DNA of 64,000 bases, from the NCBI GenBank assembly GCA_026874595.1, contig CM049322.1, positions 36,577,840-36,641,839 of the forward strand, given 5' to 3'. Source of the stretch: Sipunculus nudus. Its lineage: Eukaryota; Annelida; Sipuncula; Golfingiida; Sipunculidae. The notes below the pieces were generated by a model. It searched no databases. It had not been told where the DNA came from and was given only the letters and a program-made list of their open reading frames with translations. Shown here in pieces: positions 63,720 to 64,000 of this stretch; the first letter of the stretch is position 1; every line of letters begins with the position of its first letter. The translations under genes and the position numbers were made by a program.

Positions 63720-64000
63720 CTAAAGATATGCCAACTAGAATATGCAAGACCATGCCGCTTGTTGACATCGTTTGATACCATTGTTAGTTGGTAGATGGTG
63801 CTATATGTGCTAGCATTGGGGACCATCAGGGGGGTCAGTCTTTCTTTCGCAGGGAAATGACCAATGACACCATAATTACTTTCAAAACAACTAAAGATAT
63901 GCCAACTAGAATATGCAAGACCATGCCGCTTGTTGACATCCTTTGATACCATTGTTAGTTGGTAGATGGTGCTATATGTGCTAGCATTGGGGACCATCAG
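63720..64000. repeat. 171 bp satellite, two units, cut by the window edge
   Basis: CTAAAGATATGCCAACTAGA starts at 63720 and again at 63891. The second copy is nearly identical to the first over the 110 bp visible. Because 171 is a multiple of three, a frame on the minus strand stays open across both units and gives a 57-residue repeated peptide; nothing else supports coding. Confidence 0.9.

Noticed and set aside
63482-63997. 171-codon frame on the minus strand as a repeat-containing protein
   Set aside because: The frame is kept open by a 171 bp tandem repeat, and its remaining part is AT-driven. No domain or splice signal supports coding.
1-64000. CRISPR arrays, operons or bacterial-type genes
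   Set aside because: No spaced direct repeats of CRISPR form, no dense coding and no ribosome-binding sites; introns and transposons show that the DNA is eukaryotic.

Overview
This is invertebrate metazoan DNA: AT-rich and almost gene-empty, with small exons in long introns, TA microsatellites, poly-G tracts, and many short transposon relics. The mix of tRNA-derived SINEs, a Penelope-type GIY-YIG fragment, a RecQ-like relic and (GACGGACA)n tails suggests a lophotrochozoan, most likely a bivalve mollusc. That is an inference from repeat style; no sequence here names a species.

The only gene I can identify is on the minus strand. Two exons, at 43747-44016 and 37370-37657, each encode one immunoglobulin domain. 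Both are flanked by consensus splice sites and both are phase 1 at each end. Their sequences and junctions match the second and third Ig domains of the Turtle/IGSF9 family of neural cell-adhesion receptors. Transcription runs from high to low coordinates, with a 6.1 kb intron between the two exons. I could not find the exons for Ig1, Ig4-5, the FN3 domains or the membrane segment. Most of the window is therefore probably intron of this gene plus flanking DNA. Three further single exons are proposed from splice sites and coding-like composition only (25593-25696 +, 15854-16151 +, 52453-52623 -), all at low confidence.

Layout. 1-4.5 kb is non-coding with a poly-G tandem duplication. 4.8-9.9 kb holds two palindromic TATATG-rich elements and a CAGTATG-rich duplication. 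10-18 kb is mostly plain, with one candidate exon. 18.3-19.7 kb is a decayed tandem array of roughly 350 bp units. 19.7-23.7 kb is the most CpG-rich stretch, with repeated CACGTG boxes and CCAAT boxes, and may be a promoter region. 27.3 kb has a tRNA-derived SINE and 28.9-30.1 kb another decayed array. 31.7-36.1 kb carries three inverted-repeat elements and an unassigned GC-rich island. 37.4-44.0 kb holds the Ig exons and their intron, with a MITE and a Penelope fragment. 44.1-45.4 kb has a Tigger-like element 58 bp from the Ig2 exon and a RecQ relic. 46.7-49.9 kb has a palindromic MITE and two miniature LTR retrotransposons. 48.05-48.65 kb is a possible conserved enhancer. 51.8-53.1 kb holds two more SINEs, 57.3 kb a second copy of the 31.7 kb MITE, 59.1-60.5 kb a four-unit tandem array, and the right edge enters a 171 bp satellite.

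The most interesting observation is a pair of complete terminal-repeat retrotransposons in miniature (TRIMs, 47312-47740 and 49445-49910). They have 156-157 bp TGTTA...TAACA repeats, a tRNA-Pro-type primer-binding site and a polypurine tract. Inside each repeat is a tRNA-like block with RNA polymerase III A and B boxes at tRNA spacing. The element thus appears to combine an LTR replication architecture with a SINE-type internal promoter.
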